DNA of 5,923 bases from assembly GCA_021782195.1 (NCBI GenBank), contig JAJXVI010000172.1, positions 1 to 5,923 of the forward strand. The letters run 5' to 3'. The DNA comes from a bacterium. Lineage in GTDB: Bacteria; Vulcanimicrobiota; Xenobia; RGZZ01. Made by a program: the position numbers and the translations under genes. Shown in pieces: positions 1 through 5,923 of the stretch (the first letter of the stretch is position 1; each line of letters opens with the position of its first letter). Below the pieces are notes generated by a model. The model worked only from the letters and a program-made list of their open reading frames with translations. It ran no database searches and was not told where the DNA came from.

Positions 1-273
1 GTGGCGAAGTCGATCCGACACGCGATCGCACTGGCCGCAAAGCCCGTCTACGTCCACCACAAACTTTGCGCTTCCGCACCCAAGAAGAATCTTGCCCACC
101 TCGCCCAGCCGGTCACGCTCCTTCGTGAGGGCGTCCGCCAGGTAGATACGCCCCAGCTGGTCGGCAGCGCGCCGTTCCTCACGATTGTAATAGCCGCTGA
201 AGCCCGGTATCCAGCGCATCAGTCGCTGGAGAAAGCCTTCCTGTCCCTGGATTCTTGCTCGTACGTCGTCCAT
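1..273 (-). CDS. Partial CDS: N-terminal 91 residues of a small conserved soluble protein (IPGFSGYY motif)
   Basis: The reading frame is open from an ATG at 273-271 to the window edge, so the C-terminus is missing. A Shine-Dalgarno GGAG (285-282) lies 8 nt upstream of this ATG and decides the start. In-frame GTG codons at 369 and 363 and an internal Met19 are alternatives. Residues 21-40 contain WIPGFSGYYNREERRAAD, followed by a charged helical stretch (about 37-62). I recall the pattern 'IPGY.GY..KE.RR.AD..LR' from small conserved bacterial proteins that continue as a helical region and are sometimes found near SPFH or envelope-stress genes. That link is memory, not a search. Residues 68-84 hold three cysteines, two of them as CGQC. 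No signal peptide or membrane segment is visible. It lies 152 bp downstream of the DUF5693-like gene on the same strand, so co-transcription is likely. Coding status is well supported by the motif and the ribosome site; function is unknown. Confidence 0.72.
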   Translation of the reverse strand, partial: MDDVRARIQGQEGFLQRLMRWIPGFSGYYNREERRAADQLGRIYLADALTKERDRLGEVGKILLGCGSAKFVVDVDGLCGQCDRVSDRLRH

Positions 274-291
274 GAGCGTCGCTCCAATCGA

Positions 292-310
292 CGCGGCCGC
301 GAAGGCCGCG
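292..310 (-). other. GC-rich hairpin in the spacer before the IPGF gene
   Basis: CGCGGCC (292-298) and GGCCGCG (304-310) are a perfect 7-bp inverted repeat around a 5-nt loop. In the minus-strand transcript it sits 7 nt upstream of the GGAG ribosome site of the gene starting at 273. No T-run follows, so it is not a standard terminator. It could be a weak attenuator, an mRNA stability element or chance in GC-rich DNA. The rest of the 274-425 spacer shows no convincing promoter. Confidence 0.4.
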
Positions 311-425
311 ACACATATCTCTACGGGGAGACCGGACAGTCGGTGATTGTCCTCAATGCCCACAGGCACCCAGCTCCGTCAGCACAATCCAGGGACGGGT
401 TTCCGGCTGCACCCGCCCCCAGATC

Positions 426-2462
426 TCAGTCTGCCACGGGATCATAGTTGGCTTCGTCGTCTTCTTCTCCCTCCCCGAGCAGGCGCGCAAGTACCTCACC
501 CACTCCCCAGCCTGCCAGCAGACCAAAGAACAGGCCCAGCAGCGCGCGGACCAGAGAGATCAGGTACGGTGTGTGCGCGTGCGCAAAGGTGTCGATCACG
601 TCGACCTGCCCCACAGCCACGGCCAGCACCAGCAACCACGTAAAGTCCTTGAAGCGACGCTTCCACAATACGACACCAAGGATCATCCACGCCGGATGCC
701 CCAGTGCAAACTCCTTGAAACGAGGTCGAACCGTCAACACGTTCTCAAGCAGGTTGCGCAGCGCAATCTCAAGATGACTCGCGGCTCCCGCAGGCGCGTT
801 GCCGGTGCGGATGATGTAGAACACGCCGACAGCGAGCATCGCGAGACCCACCAGGACATGCCAGAGCACGACCCGCAGGTTCAGCAACTCCTCCACCGTA
901 CGGGGACGCTCCGCCCAGCGCGTCACGTAGAGGAAGAGCACGATCAGCGGCCCGGCGACCATGATCAGCTTGATGCCTCGAAACATGTAGACGCTCAGCA
1001 TGAACGTCGTGCCCGACATCAAACCTGCCATGTACACGCCACCGACGAGGCTCACCAGCGTGACCAGCAAAAGCCCCGAAGCTGAACGTGCGAGCGCGGA
1101 ACGGGCGGACGGCGCCGCCTCCAGATCGCGCATCAACAGTGGCAACCCCCGCGACAGGCCGAGCACGGAGAACACGAAAGCCGCCTCAAGCGCCATGCCC
1201 GTCGAGACAAGGTACCAGCGATGGGCGATGATGCTCAGGATCGCCAGAACAGGGAGTCCGATGACGATGCCCCACAGCGCTTTGAGAGGCACGGCAAGAA
1301 ACAGTTCCAGGAACAGGACACCCGCCGCCGCGGCTCCGAGGGTCATGCCCACCAGGAGCAGCGGGTTCGGTACAATGAGCGGAAACGGCTGCGCGCCGGT
1401 GAAGACGAGGTTTCGGACCAGCATCGTGAAGATAGGGTTCGCCGTCTCCAGGCTGTGCCGAACGGCCGCCACGAAGTCGAGATTGGTCTGGAACACCGAT
1501 TCCTGGGGAGCAGCTGACGCAAAGAAGCGCAGATAGAGGACGCGCATGTTGCGCTCGCGCCCGCCGAGTCGGTAGCGGTCAACCACGTCATCCATGGTCA
1601 TGCGCATCTGCTGAAGAACCGGAATCGACAGCACGCGCACGGTCTGTTCGGGCAGATCCCGTCCGATGGTGAACGAGCCTTTCTGGGCCGCAGCAACGGT
1701 CGGAGCCTCAATGTCGCCGAACAGCAGGTGGTCGGCACGCAACGCCGCCACCATCACCTTGAGCGAATTGGGGTACCCGACCACTTCATTCGTGGTTCCC
1801 TCGAAAATCACGCCGCGTGGATGCAGCGTCTCCATCAACTGGAAATATTTTTGAACGTCAGCATCCTGAAAGCGCGGACGATTCTCCGGCCGCAACCACA
1901 CACCGAGCCCGGCCCGTTGCGCCAGGGCGACGGCCCTCGACGAGAATCCCATGCCGCTATCCGAGAGGATGTGCTGCGATGCGAGCACCTCGAGCACTCC
2001 CGCGCTGCCATCCTTCGGACGGGCCCGCACAATCACCCGACCCGGCGCCAGGTACAGCGAAAGATAGGCCTGCAGGTCGTCGAGCAGGCGCGGATCGTTG
2101 ACCAGCAGATAGGTCCGCTCGGGAAACACCGCGGTGGACATCCGCATGGGGCGAACGTCATGGTGGCGGATGGCCCTGCGCATCTCCGCGGAACTGTAGG
2201 CCGTGACCTGCCCGCTCCCCACCAGTCGGTCAAGCATCATCTCGGGATACGCAACCGCCGTGACCCCCGCCTGCTTGAGGCTTTGCAACGCCTGCTCCGG
2301 AGGAATTCCCTCAGTCTGGCAGAGATCCATCAGTCCGTTGTAGTCGATGACCAGGTCGGTCCCCTTGACGCTGCGCTCCAGAGCCACACGACTGGCCAGG
2401 GAAGCGAGGGAACAGAGCAGGCCGAACAGCACGAGCCCCCATAGAAGACGACTGCGACGCAC
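426..2462 (-). CDS. DUF5693-like polytopic membrane protein
   Basis: This 678-residue protein starts with GTG (2462-2460), 3 bp after the stop of the previous gene, so translation is probably coupled; the ribosome site is weak. Residues 7-27 form an N-terminal membrane anchor. Residues 35-350 are a soluble domain predicted to lie outside the membrane, beginning DLVIDYNGLMDLC and containing AGVTAVAYPE (65-74) and a PRGVIFEG stretch (215-222), reminiscent of a barrel-like fold. From about 365 to 660 there are roughly eight to nine hydrophobic segments (about 366-392, 394-415, 420-441, 461-483, 486-513, 530-552, 590-600, 606-625, 633-658). Between them NVLTVRPRFKEFALGHP (574-590) matches a signature I remember for the DUF5693 family (VRPR.KEF..GHP). 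The tail is acidic (GEGEEDDE, 663-670). No catalytic role is established for the family as far as I know. Genes of this type can lie near surface-polysaccharide genes, so a role in envelope or exopolysaccharide biology is an inference only. Confidence 0.9.
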   Translation of the reverse strand: MRRSRLLWGLVLFGLLCSLASLASRVALERSVKGTDLVIDYNGLMDLCQTEGIPPEQALQSLKQAGVTAVAYPEMMLDRLVGSGQVTAYSSAEMRRAIRHHDVRPMRMSTAVFPERTYLLVNDPRLLDDLQAYLSLYLAPGRVIVRARPKDGSAGVLEVLASQHILSDSGMGFSSRAVALAQRAGLGVWLRPENRPRFQDADVQKYFQLMETLHPRGVIFEGTTNEVVGYPNSLKVMVAALRADHLLFGDIEAPTVAAAQKGSFTIGRDLPEQTVRVLSIPVLQQMRMTMDDVVDRYRLGGRERNMRVLYLRFFASAAPQESVFQTNLDFVAAVRHSLETANPIFTMLVRNLVFTGAQPFPLIVPNPLLLVGMTLGAAAAGVLFLELFLAVPLKALWGIVIGLPVLAILSIIAHRWYLVSTGMALEAAFVFSVLGLSRGLPLLMRDLEAAPSARSALARSASGLLLVTLVSLVGGVYMAGLMSGTTFMLSVYMFRGIKLIMVAGPLIVLFLYVTRWAERPRTVEELLNLRVVLWHVLVGLAMLAVGVFYIIRTGNAPAGAASHLEIALRNLLENVLTVRPRFKEFALGHPAWMILGVVLWKRRFKDFTWLLVLAVAVGQVDVIDTFAHAHTPYLISLVRALLGLFFGLLAGWGVGEVLARLLGEGEEDDEANYDPVAD

Positions 2463-2465
2463 GGG

Positions 2466-2852
2466 CTAACGACTCAATCCGCGGGTCAGCAGCACCACCT
2501 GGGACACCGCACGCACGCCGCGCTGATCACTGGCCGGCGACATCATGAGGTGGTCGGCGGGAATCGGCTCACCGTCCTTGAGCTCTCGGCCCGCCGTCAG
2601 GTCGATCAACCCTTCGTGACCGGCACCGACCACCACGGCCTTGCCAGATCTCAACACGAACTGCACGCCCATGTCGAGGCTCACCGTCTGCCCGCCCTGG
2701 AGGTTCGTGGCCTGCCAGGAATAGAGGGTTTCCAGGTAGCTGCGCGTGATGATCGGGTCGCCTTTCGACCCGGGCTCGACGGCGAGACTCGTTCGGACAA
2801 TCGGTACGAGCAACAGCAGCGTCACTGCTACGGCAATAAAGATTCGCTTCAT
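2466..2852 (-). CDS. Small exported protein of unknown function
   Basis: This is a 128-residue protein starting at ATG 2852-2850. A purine-rich GAAG lies 5 nt upstream, inside the preceding gene, and the start overlaps that gene's stop by 4 bp (ATGA), the usual sign of translational coupling. Residues 1-24 look like a Sec signal peptide: KR at positions 2-3, a hydrophobic core (about 4-18) and a possible SLA|V cleavage after residue 24. There is no lipobox cysteine, so it is probably secreted or periplasmic. The mature part contains GDPIITRSYLETL (31-43), VQFVLRSGKAVVV (63-75), LIDLTAGRELKDGEPIP (82-98) and SDQRGVRAVSQVVLLTRG (108-125). I recall small exported bacterial proteins with the order 'GDP.VT.SY', 'F.LRSGKA', 'DLTAG.DL..G', 'LL.P..D.RG', but know no assigned function. 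The composition suggests a compact beta-rich domain. It lies between two membrane-protein genes and may work with one of them. Confidence 0.88.
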   Translation of the reverse strand: MKRIFIAVAVTLLLLVPIVRTSLAVEPGSKGDPIITRSYLETLYSWQATNLQGGQTVSLDMGVQFVLRSGKAVVVGAGHEGLIDLTAGRELKDGEPIPADHLMMSPASDQRGVRAVSQVVLLTRGLSR

Positions 2853-4231
2853 GACTGCTTCTTCTCTTCGGATCTTGACTCAGACCGTCCGGCGTTGCGC
2901 TCGATGCTGATACGCGGACGCGGTGCCTTTCCTTTCGGTCGGCGGGAGGCGGTCGCCTCGGGCTCAATTTTCGCTTCGGACCGCGGAGCGTCCGCGACAG
3001 GCGCTTCGGACCGCGGAGCGTCCGCGACAGGCGCTTCGGACCGCGGAGCGTCCGCGACAGGCGCTTCGGACCGCGGAGCGTCCGCTTCCGCGGACAGGAA
3101 GGGCACAAGGTCGTCGTCCTCGTCCCCCAGGGGGAACACCTGCGCCGACCACGCGGGAAGCCCCGCGGCATCGAGAAGCTGCTCCTGCTCCGCCGCACCC
3201 ATTGTGGACAGCACGTTTTCGGCTCGCTGCGAGGCGTCGCCCGCTCGCTGCAGGGAGTCCTCGTAGATCCGCCGCCGTTCCTCTGAATCCATCACAAGCC
3301 CGGTCTGATAGTACCAGCACGCAGCTTCGCCAACGACGCGGGTTCCCGCAAACGCGATCGAGCCCTTGATGCCAGGGCCAATCGCGGGGACGAAGCCGAC
3401 GAGTTCCCGCGCAAGCGCGCGCCAGCCAAACGCACCGCCAACAACGGGCGCCATCTCCTTCATTCGCTCGGCCAGGTCCATCTCCCGATCGTACACCGCG
3501 GCGATCTGGAGCACCATGCGCAACTGGTTTGCGGTCAGGAAGACGATCTCCGCCGTCACGCCGAGCAGTCCGACGATGGGACCGATGAGCGGGAGACTGT
3601 TGGGAAGCGCGGAGGCCATGGCAATCATCAGGTTCTGGCGCGAGGTGCGCGAGACAATGCGTGAGGCCACCAGGTCGCGGAAAACGGGCATTTTTCGGGC
3701 CGCGGCCAGGTCATAGCCACCCAGTCCGCGTACGACGGCACGCAACAGCGGACGGGAAGCGTCGGCGGTCAGCTCGTCAACCCAGGTGAAGCTCTCTATC
3801 TTGAGCTCGCGTACAATCTCTCCAACCTCATATCGAAGCCACGGTTCGACGCGACCAACCACGCCCCACACGGCACCCACTTTCTTCGGCAGGGCCTCGT
3901 GCACGCGATAGATGGCGTCACCCAGCAGATCGGCACGACGCAGGAGTATCACCACGATCTGGCAGTCGTCAAGAATGTGCCAGTGGTTCTCGGCGTCCTC
4001 GGGAGGCAGCGGGTGCATGGAAAGCGACGGAAAAGGCATGTGGGAGGGGACGCGGTCCAGCACGACGAGCTGTCGGAAATCGGCCAGCAGGGAGGCGTCG
4101 CCTGCCAGTCCGATTCGCAGAGGGGTGCGCGCGATGCGCTCGATGTCGCCTGGCGAGAAACGCGCCATGAACAGGTTTGCGATCATCTTGATGAAGCGGG
4201 CATTGCCCGGCAGTGGCCTTATCACGAACAA
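2849..4231 (-). CDS. YcjF/DUF697-like membrane protein with degenerate GTPase-like N-terminus and repeat tail
   Basis: This is a 460-residue product, first gene of the three-gene operon. The longest start is TTG at 4231 with AAGG 4 nt upstream. GTG at 4225, ATG at 4186 (Met16) and ATG at 4168 (Met22) are possible, and the start is unsettled. Residues about 37-155 look like a G-domain remnant: PLRIGLAGDASLLADF (37-52) stands where a P-loop would be but has no GKS/T, ILDDCQIVVILL (86-97) resembles the strand after switch II, and no NKxD motif is evident. Residues about 203-310 resemble DUF697: a hydrophobic PNSLPLIGPIVGLLGVTAEI segment (210-229), TANQLRMVLQIAAVYDRE (233-250) and a second Gly/Ala-rich hydrophobic part (262-302). 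From about 360 the chain is probably disordered: an acidic DEDDD patch (370-374), a repeat of DAPRSEAPVA (383-420), then a Lys/Arg/Ser-rich end. It is probably an inner-membrane pseudo-GTPase. This assignment rests on motif resemblance only. Confidence 0.88.
   Translation of the reverse strand: MFVIRPLPGNARFIKMIANLFMARFSPGDIERIARTPLRIGLAGDASLLADFRQLVVLDRVPSHMPFPSLSMHPLPPEDAENHWHILDDCQIVVILLRRADLLGDAIYRVHEALPKKVGAVWGVVGRVEPWLRYEVGEIVRELKIESFTWVDELTADASRPLLRAVVRGLGGYDLAAARKMPVFRDLVASRIVSRTSRQNLMIAMASALPNSLPLIGPIVGLLGVTAEIVFLTANQLRMVLQIAAVYDREMDLAERMKEMAPVVGGAFGWRALARELVGFVPAIGPGIKGSIAFAGTRVVGEAACWYYQTGLVMDSEERRRIYEDSLQRAGDASQRAENVLSTMGAAEQEQLLDAAGLPAWSAQVFPLGDEDDDLVPFLSAEADAPRSEAPVADAPRSEAPVADAPRSEAPVADAPRSEAKIEPEATASRRPKGKAPRPRISIERNAGRSESRSEEKKQS
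2972..3085 (-). repeat. 30-bp in-frame tandem repeat (3.8 copies) encoding DAPRSEAPVA units
   Basis: The 30-bp unit is present at 2971-3000 (first base differs), 3001-3030 and 3031-3060, with a fourth partial copy to 3085. The copies are identical at every base they share apart from the edges, synonymous positions included. The unit is ten codons, so copy number can change without breaking the frame. It encodes DAPRSEAPVA (residues 383-420 of the pseudo-GTPase), an acidic, Pro/Ala-rich and probably disordered spacer between the membrane domain and the basic C-terminal end. Perfect identity indicates recent expansion by slippage or recombination, or ongoing homogenisation. Each unit holds palindromic CCGCGG. 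Confidence 0.95.
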
Positions 4232-4545
4232 TCAGCCTTCAACCCAGGGTCCACGGAAGGTCCGGTGCATGCCAAGAAAGGATTCCTCCACTTGCGCCGC
4301 GTCAGAAGTCAGTCCACGCGGAGGCTCGACGCCACGATCTCGCCATTCCGACAGCCGGGCTTCGGGCGTTCACGTTGCATTCTCTCGCCCCCATGGGGCT
4401 TCCTCCCCACGCGAGCCGAGCAGGCAAGAAGCACGTGAACGCTATCGGGAGGCAAACGCGAGCCAGGCGGGTCGAGGGCGCTCGAAAGGCTCGAAAGGCT
4501 CGCGAGCGCTCGAAAGGGTCGAGGGCGCTCACAGACGGCCGCCTC
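4232..4545. other. Intergenic region without a supported gene
   Basis: This stretch of about 310 bp separates the tRNA terminator from the pseudo-GTPase start. Open frames on both strands have low-complexity Arg/Ala/Ser-rich products, lack ribosome sites and run into the tRNA region, so I call none. The minus-strand promoter of the 4231-426 operon should lie here, but I see no good -35/-10 pair. The visible structure is the repeat cluster at 4469-4530. Confidence 0.55.
4469..4530. repeat. Short direct-repeat and hairpin cluster
   Basis: GGGTCGAGGGCGCTC occurs at 4469-4483 and again at 4516-4530. Between them GCTCGAAAG occurs at 4480-4488, 4489-4497 and 4508-4516, and the palindrome GCTCGCGAGC lies at 4498-4507. 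GAGCGCTCGA (4504-4513) can pair with TCGA (4519-4522) and GCGCTC (4525-4530) to give a 10-bp stem with a GG bulge. GCGCTCG (4478-4484) can pair instead with CGAGCGC (4503-4509), so two alternative hairpins are possible. No T-run follows on either strand. It lies downstream of the tRNA terminator and upstream of the operon start. Confidence 0.75.
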
Positions 4546-4581
4546 AAAACAAAAGAGACCGCGCACAATGCACGCGATCTC
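4546..4581 (-). terminator. Intrinsic terminator of the tRNA-Cys/tRNA-Val operon
   Basis: Read on the minus strand, GAGATCGCG (4581-4573) pairs with CGCGGTCTC (4563-4555) as a 9-bp stem with one T-G wobble and a 9-nt loop. It is followed at once by TTTTGTTTT (4554-4546). It begins 10 nt after the CCA end of tRNA-Val. Stem, T-tract and position all fit a Rho-independent terminator. Confidence 0.9.
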
Positions 4582-4591
4582 GAAAAAGCCC

Positions 4592-4668
<77 letters not shown>

Positions 4669-4674
4669 AGGGAC

Positions 4675-4748
4675 TGGAGGCGACGGGCGGAATCGAACCG
4701 CCGTACGCGGTTTTGCAGACCACTGCCTGACCACTCGGCCACGTCGCC
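4675..4748 (-). tRNA. tRNA-Cys (anticodon GCA)
   Basis: This 74-nt tRNA has acceptor stem GGCGACG (4748-4742) paired with CGTCGCC (4685-4679). The anticodon arm is GTGGT-CTGCAAA-ACCGC with anticodon GCA after U33, and the T-arm is GGCGG-TTCGATT-CCGCC. The discriminator is U, an identity element of bacterial tRNA-Cys, and CCA is encoded (4677-4675). It is the first gene of a two-tRNA operon, and its promoter lies about 45 bp upstream. Confidence 0.97.
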
Positions 4749-4792
4749 GACTTCCCGCCTGACTCAGAGAACCCGACGGGACTTCGGCAGTG

Positions 4793-4821
4793 AGTGTAGC
4801 ACATTGCCTTTCCGAGTGCAA
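4793..4821 (-). promoter_or_regulatory. Sigma70-type promoter of the tRNA operon
   Basis: On the minus strand, TTGCAC (4821-4816) and TACACT (4798-4793) are separated by exactly 17 bp, and TGC directly before the -10 gives a TGn extended element. Transcription should start near 4786, leaving a leader of about 38 nt before tRNA-Cys. The start region is GC-rich (CACTGCCG), which would fit stringent control of stable RNA genes, but that is inference. Confidence 0.85.
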
Positions 4822-4859
4822 GCGTTTCTGAAAACAAAAGCTGGCGGGCGGGTGGAACA

Positions 4860-4881
4860 CGCTCCGTGCGAGCACGGAGCG
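4860..4881 (-). terminator. Hairpin downstream of the 303-residue gene, probable terminator
   Basis: CGCTCCGTG (4860-4868) and CACGGAGCG (4873-4881) form a perfect 9-bp stem with a CGAG tetraloop, 17 bp after the stop of the gene at 5810-4899. The bases that follow on the minus strand are GTGTTCC, and the first real T-rich tract (TTTTGTTTT) comes about 20 nt later. Termination is therefore likely but probably imperfect; some read-through into the tRNA operon is possible. Confidence 0.6.
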
Positions 4882-4898
4882 CGCTCGGCAGCGTCGCG

Positions 4899-5810
4899 TC
4901 ACGGACCGGTGAAGATGTTTGCCACGGCCGTGCGAACTGCGGACGGTTCGTGCAGAAAGAACGGATAGCCGCGCCAGAGCGCAGCTTCACGACTCCGCGA
5001 CGCAGACTCCGCGGCCGTCACGCGATTCTCGATGGCGAGCGCGGAATCTGCCACGAAACGACGCAGCTCGGCGTTCACGCGATAAAGTTCCATGGTCAGC
5101 GAACGGCGCGACGGACGACGGGCCGTGGCCAGCGCCGCCATCAGGGCGTGCTTGCGAGACACGAGGTCGGTCAAGGGGTCCACCACGCCGTCCGTCGACG
5201 GGCCGCGACAACCGGCGGGGGGGCGGGACGGTTTCGTCAGAAAGCGCTGAGGATTCCACCACATGTCGCGCAGCCGGCGACGCAGGGTCGCCACGTCTTC
5301 CTCGTCGGATTGAGGCGGCGTCGTGACGCAGAAGGTGGCTGAAGCCACCGCGTAAGCGCCCAGTGGCGCGTCGAAGAAACGTTGTGCTATCGCCTCGTTG
5401 AGACGCTCGTAGTGACCACCGCCAACGCCGTGCACGAACAGGTCGGCCAGGTAGCGCCGAAGGTACATGGTCAGGGTCAGGGCGCGAGGACGCAGTCCGC
5501 TCCTTCCTCGCACCAGCATCGCCTGCAGTTGCGACGGCCAGTTTTCCACGTCGCCTTCCTCCAGGCGGCCGTAGGTCGTATCTTTCGACTCGACCTTCCA
5601 TCCCTGGCCGTCCCGTTCGAGGAAGAGGCCTCCGCGTTCACCGGTCGGATGCACGACCCAGAAAGGGGTCTCCCAGAGCGCATCGCGGCGGCGCAGGTCC
5701 GGCATCGGATTGGCGCGCGTCCGAATGGAGTGGGCCACGCGGTATTCGTGCAGACAATCGTTGTGAACGGTCCAGAACTCCTCGAGCCGGCCCAGGATCT
5801 CGACCGCCAT
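4899..5810 (-). CDS. Conserved hypothetical protein, possibly N-terminally shortened
   Basis: This 303-residue protein starts at ATG 5810-5808. GAGG lies 10 nt upstream, overlapping the stop of the previous gene, and an in-frame stop 15 nt upstream rules out a longer form. There is no signal peptide or membrane segment, so it is probably cytoplasmic. Visible blocks are EEFWTVHNDCLHEYRVAHSI (10-29) with PMPDL (35-39), TPFWVVHP (48-55), the RALTLTMYLRRYLADLFVHG block (109-128) continuing as VGGGHYERLNEAIAQRFF (129-146), and LRRRLRDMWWNPQRFL (176-191), then a helical C-terminus ending near YPFFLHEP (282-289). The ALT.T....R..L.DLF.HG.GG..Y pattern is one I associate with uncharacterised planctomycete proteins, which as I recall carry a further N-terminal domain before this region. 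If so, this copy is short. Function is unknown. Confidence 0.85.
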   Translation of the reverse strand: MAVEILGRLEEFWTVHNDCLHEYRVAHSIRTRANPMPDLRRRDALWETPFWVVHPTGERGGLFLERDGQGWKVESKDTTYGRLEEGDVENWPSQLQAMLVRGRSGLRPRALTLTMYLRRYLADLFVHGVGGGHYERLNEAIAQRFFDAPLGAYAVASATFCVTTPPQSDEEDVATLRRRLRDMWWNPQRFLTKPSRPPAGCRGPSTDGVVDPLTDLVSRKHALMAALATARRPSRRSLTMELYRVNAELRRFVADSALAIENRVTAAESASRSREAALWRGYPFFLHEPSAVRTAVANIFTGP

Positions 5811-5822
5811 CGACAGGCGGCC

Positions 5823-5923
5823 TCAGCGCGCGATAACGGCTGGGTTGCCGGCGTGTTTTCCGTTCGCCGCGGCCCACCAAAGCGCCGTGCCGAGCATCGC
5901 GAGCAGCCCCGCGCCCGTCAACG
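5823..5923 (-). CDS. Partial CDS: C-terminal end of a membrane protein
   Basis: Reading from the right edge, the frame in phase with the next gene gives 32 residues and a TGA stop (5825-5823). It begins LTGAGLLAMLGTALWWAAA, a convincing membrane helix, and ends in a short polar tail, NGKHAGNPAVIAR. The frame, the helix-like composition, and the next gene's start 12 bp later with its ribosome site over this stop all support a real operon partner. Too little is visible to name a family. The overlapping second frame in this stretch is Arg-rich and looks like a shadow. Confidence 0.6.
   Translation of the reverse strand, partial: LTGAGLLAMLGTALWWAAANGKHAGNPAVIAR

Noticed and set aside
1..447. 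Plus-strand 148-residue frame
   Set aside because: It is antisense to the IPGF gene and the end of the DUF5693-like gene, has no recognisable domain, and is explained by GC-rich shadow coding.
1000..2444. Long plus-strand frames of 178-238 residues
   Set aside because: All are antisense to the well-supported membrane protein and are rich in Arg, His and Gln, with no domain or ribosome site.
2972..3085. CRISPR array
   Set aside because: The repeats are directly adjacent with no spacers and are in frame within a gene, so this is a coding minisatellite.
4302..4568. Minus-strand frames of 85-88 residues in the intergenic region
   Set aside because: They start inside the tRNA terminator stem, have no ribosome site, and their RAFRAFRA stretch only reflects the 9-bp DNA repeats.

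Overview
The window is GC-rich bacterial DNA in which every supported gene lies on the minus strand, so transcription runs from the high coordinates towards position 1. I cannot name the organism. The protein families (a DUF5693-type membrane protein, a YcjF/DUF697-like protein without a P-loop, and a hypothetical protein whose central motifs I associate with Planctomycetota) suggest a little-studied lineage such as Planctomycetota, Armatimonadota or a related candidate phylum. That placement is recollection plus inference. GTG and TTG starts are used beside ATG.

Layout in transcription order. (1) 5923-5823: the last 32 residues of a membrane protein cut by the window edge. (2) 5810-4899: a 303-residue unrecognised cytoplasmic protein starting 12 bp later. 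It resembles the C-terminal part of a larger family and may be truncated at its N-terminus. A hairpin at 4881-4860 follows it. (3) 4821-4546: a compact tRNA operon with a clear sigma70-type promoter (17-bp spacer and TGn extension), tRNA-Cys(GCA), a 6-bp gap, tRNA-Val(GAC) and a strong intrinsic terminator. Both tRNAs encode CCA. (4) 4545-4232: about 310 bp without a convincing gene, holding a cluster of short GC-rich repeats and hairpins. (5) 4231-426: a tightly packed three-gene operon made of a YcjF/DUF697-like pseudo-GTPase with a repeat-containing tail, a small exported protein (4-bp ATGA overlap) and a DUF5693-like polytopic membrane protein (3-bp gap). (6) 425-274: a short spacer with a GC-rich hairpin. 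(7) 273-1: the N-terminal 91 residues of a small soluble protein of the 'IPGY/F-GY' kind, running off the left edge.

Genes 5-7 probably form one envelope-associated module: a membrane protein with degenerate nucleotide-binding fold, an exported partner, a large membrane protein with an extracytoplasmic domain, and a soluble helical protein. None has a function I can state from sequence. The best candidates for something undescribed are this module and the perfect 30-bp in-frame minisatellite inside its first gene. The tRNA operon is ordinary but very clearly delimited.
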